Shown one piece after another: positions 63,784-64,000 of a DNA stretch of 64,000 nt (position 1 is the stretch's first letter; each line of letters starts with the position of its first letter). This DNA is from Bisporella sp. PMI_857. Its lineage: Eukaryota > Ascomycota > Leotiomycetes > Helotiales > Helotiaceae. Both the position numbers and the translations under genes were made by a program. The notes under the pieces are model-generated. The model saw nothing but the letters and a program-made list of their open reading frames with translations, was not told the origin of the DNA and searched no databases. Location: NCBI GenBank assembly GCA_021307315.1, contig JAJSPD010000025.1, forward strand, positions 372,001 through 436,000. The letters run 5' to 3'.

Positions 63784-64000
63784 ATGGCGACTGCGAATCT
63801 GCTTGACGCGCATTTCGACGACAGTGAGGAAGAAGACGATTTCAATCCTCAGCAAGGAGATGACTCGGACGCTGGCTCAGACAATGAGGATGATGCAGGT
63901 GATCAAGTCAGAAATTCCGCCGCCAGACGATCTTTAGGAGATGATGGTTCGGATGCTGAATCCATAGCGGAGCCTACAAAGAACAAGCGGAGAGACTCCG
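63784..64000 (+). CDS. Acidic N-terminus, probably transcription elongation factor Spt5 (partial)
   Basis: The frame opens at the ATG 63784 and runs off the window after 72 codons with no stop. It begins MATANLLDAHFDDSEEEDDF and continues with Asp/Glu/Ser-rich sequence, then a basic KNKRRDS. A short leader motif followed by an acidic run with a DDFNP core is how fungal Spt5 proteins begin. Spt5 with Spt4 binds RNA polymerase II and promotes elongation. Acidic N-termini are common, so Iws1- or FACT-like proteins are alternatives. The KOW and NGN domains would lie outside the window. Confidence 0.5.
   Translation, partial: MATANLLDAHFDDSEEEDDFNPQQGDDSDAGSDNEDDAGDQVRNSAARRSLGDDGSDAESIAEPTKNKRRDS

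Overview
The window looks like nuclear DNA of a filamentous ascomycete. The reasons are genes broken by many short introns (mostly 44-200 bp, GT-AG), long pyrimidine-rich leaders, a Con7-type C2H2 regulator, a fungal Zn2Cys6 regulator, an F-box protein, and a secreted GH10 xylanase with an N-terminal CBM1. Protein resemblance and plant-wall chemistry suggest a Leotiomycete (Botrytis/Sclerotinia-like), but that placement is inference. All exon models were joined by hand from splice signals, reading phase and protein motifs. No alignment or transcript data were available.

Layout. 0.2-2.1 kb (+): con7-like C2H2 regulator, followed by about 6.3 kb with no recognisable gene. 8.4-11.3 kb (-): Puf3-type Pumilio RNA-binding protein, then about 5.3 kb without a clear gene. 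16.7-17.2 kb (+): small single-pass membrane protein. 18.9-21.3 kb (-): DBP2 DEAD-box helicase with a long intron inside motif V. 21.8-24.1 kb (-): bifunctional HMP(-P) kinase/TenA (THI20 type), 13 exons. 24.7-26.3 kb (-): CBM1-GH10 xylanase. 28.0-33.0 kb (-): eIF4G, then about 5.8 kb without a convincing gene but with several simple repeats. 38.8-40.1 kb (+): stand-alone alanyl-tRNA editing protein. 41.5-43.4 kb (-): Zn2Cys6 regulator with an 11-nt microexon. 45.7-47.5 kb (-): pyruvate kinase. 49.7-51.3 kb (-): coiled-coil protein resembling Atg28. 52.0-53.4 kb (+): polyol-type short-chain dehydrogenase. 53.9-56.0 kb (-): F-box-like protein. 57.3-58.5 kb (-): phosphopantetheine adenylyltransferase, divergent from 58.7-60.9 kb (+): DCAF7-like WD40 protein. 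61.6-63.4 kb (-): quinone-oxidoreductase-like MDR enzyme carrying a short inverted-repeat transposon in an intron. 63.8-64.0 kb (+): 5' end of an acidic protein, probably Spt5.

The content is mainly housekeeping (translation initiation, RNA helicase, mRNA decay/localisation, glycolysis, CoA and thiamine metabolism, tRNA proofreading), with one secreted plant-wall enzyme and three regulators. Genes are not arranged as a cluster with a shared function. I saw no tRNA, rRNA or CRISPR array and no secondary-metabolite backbone gene.

Most interesting points: (1) a 476-bp TA-flanked inverted-repeat element, about 20% GC inside, within an intron of the MDR gene; (2) the long DBP2 intron at motif V, where yeast DBP2 carries its autoregulatory intron; (3) the PUF repeats can be read with the PUF code and predict a UGUAxAUA target; (4) an 11-nt microexon inside the Zn2Cys6 coding region; (5) two decayed tandem copies of an unidentified sequence near 5.7-6.7 kb.
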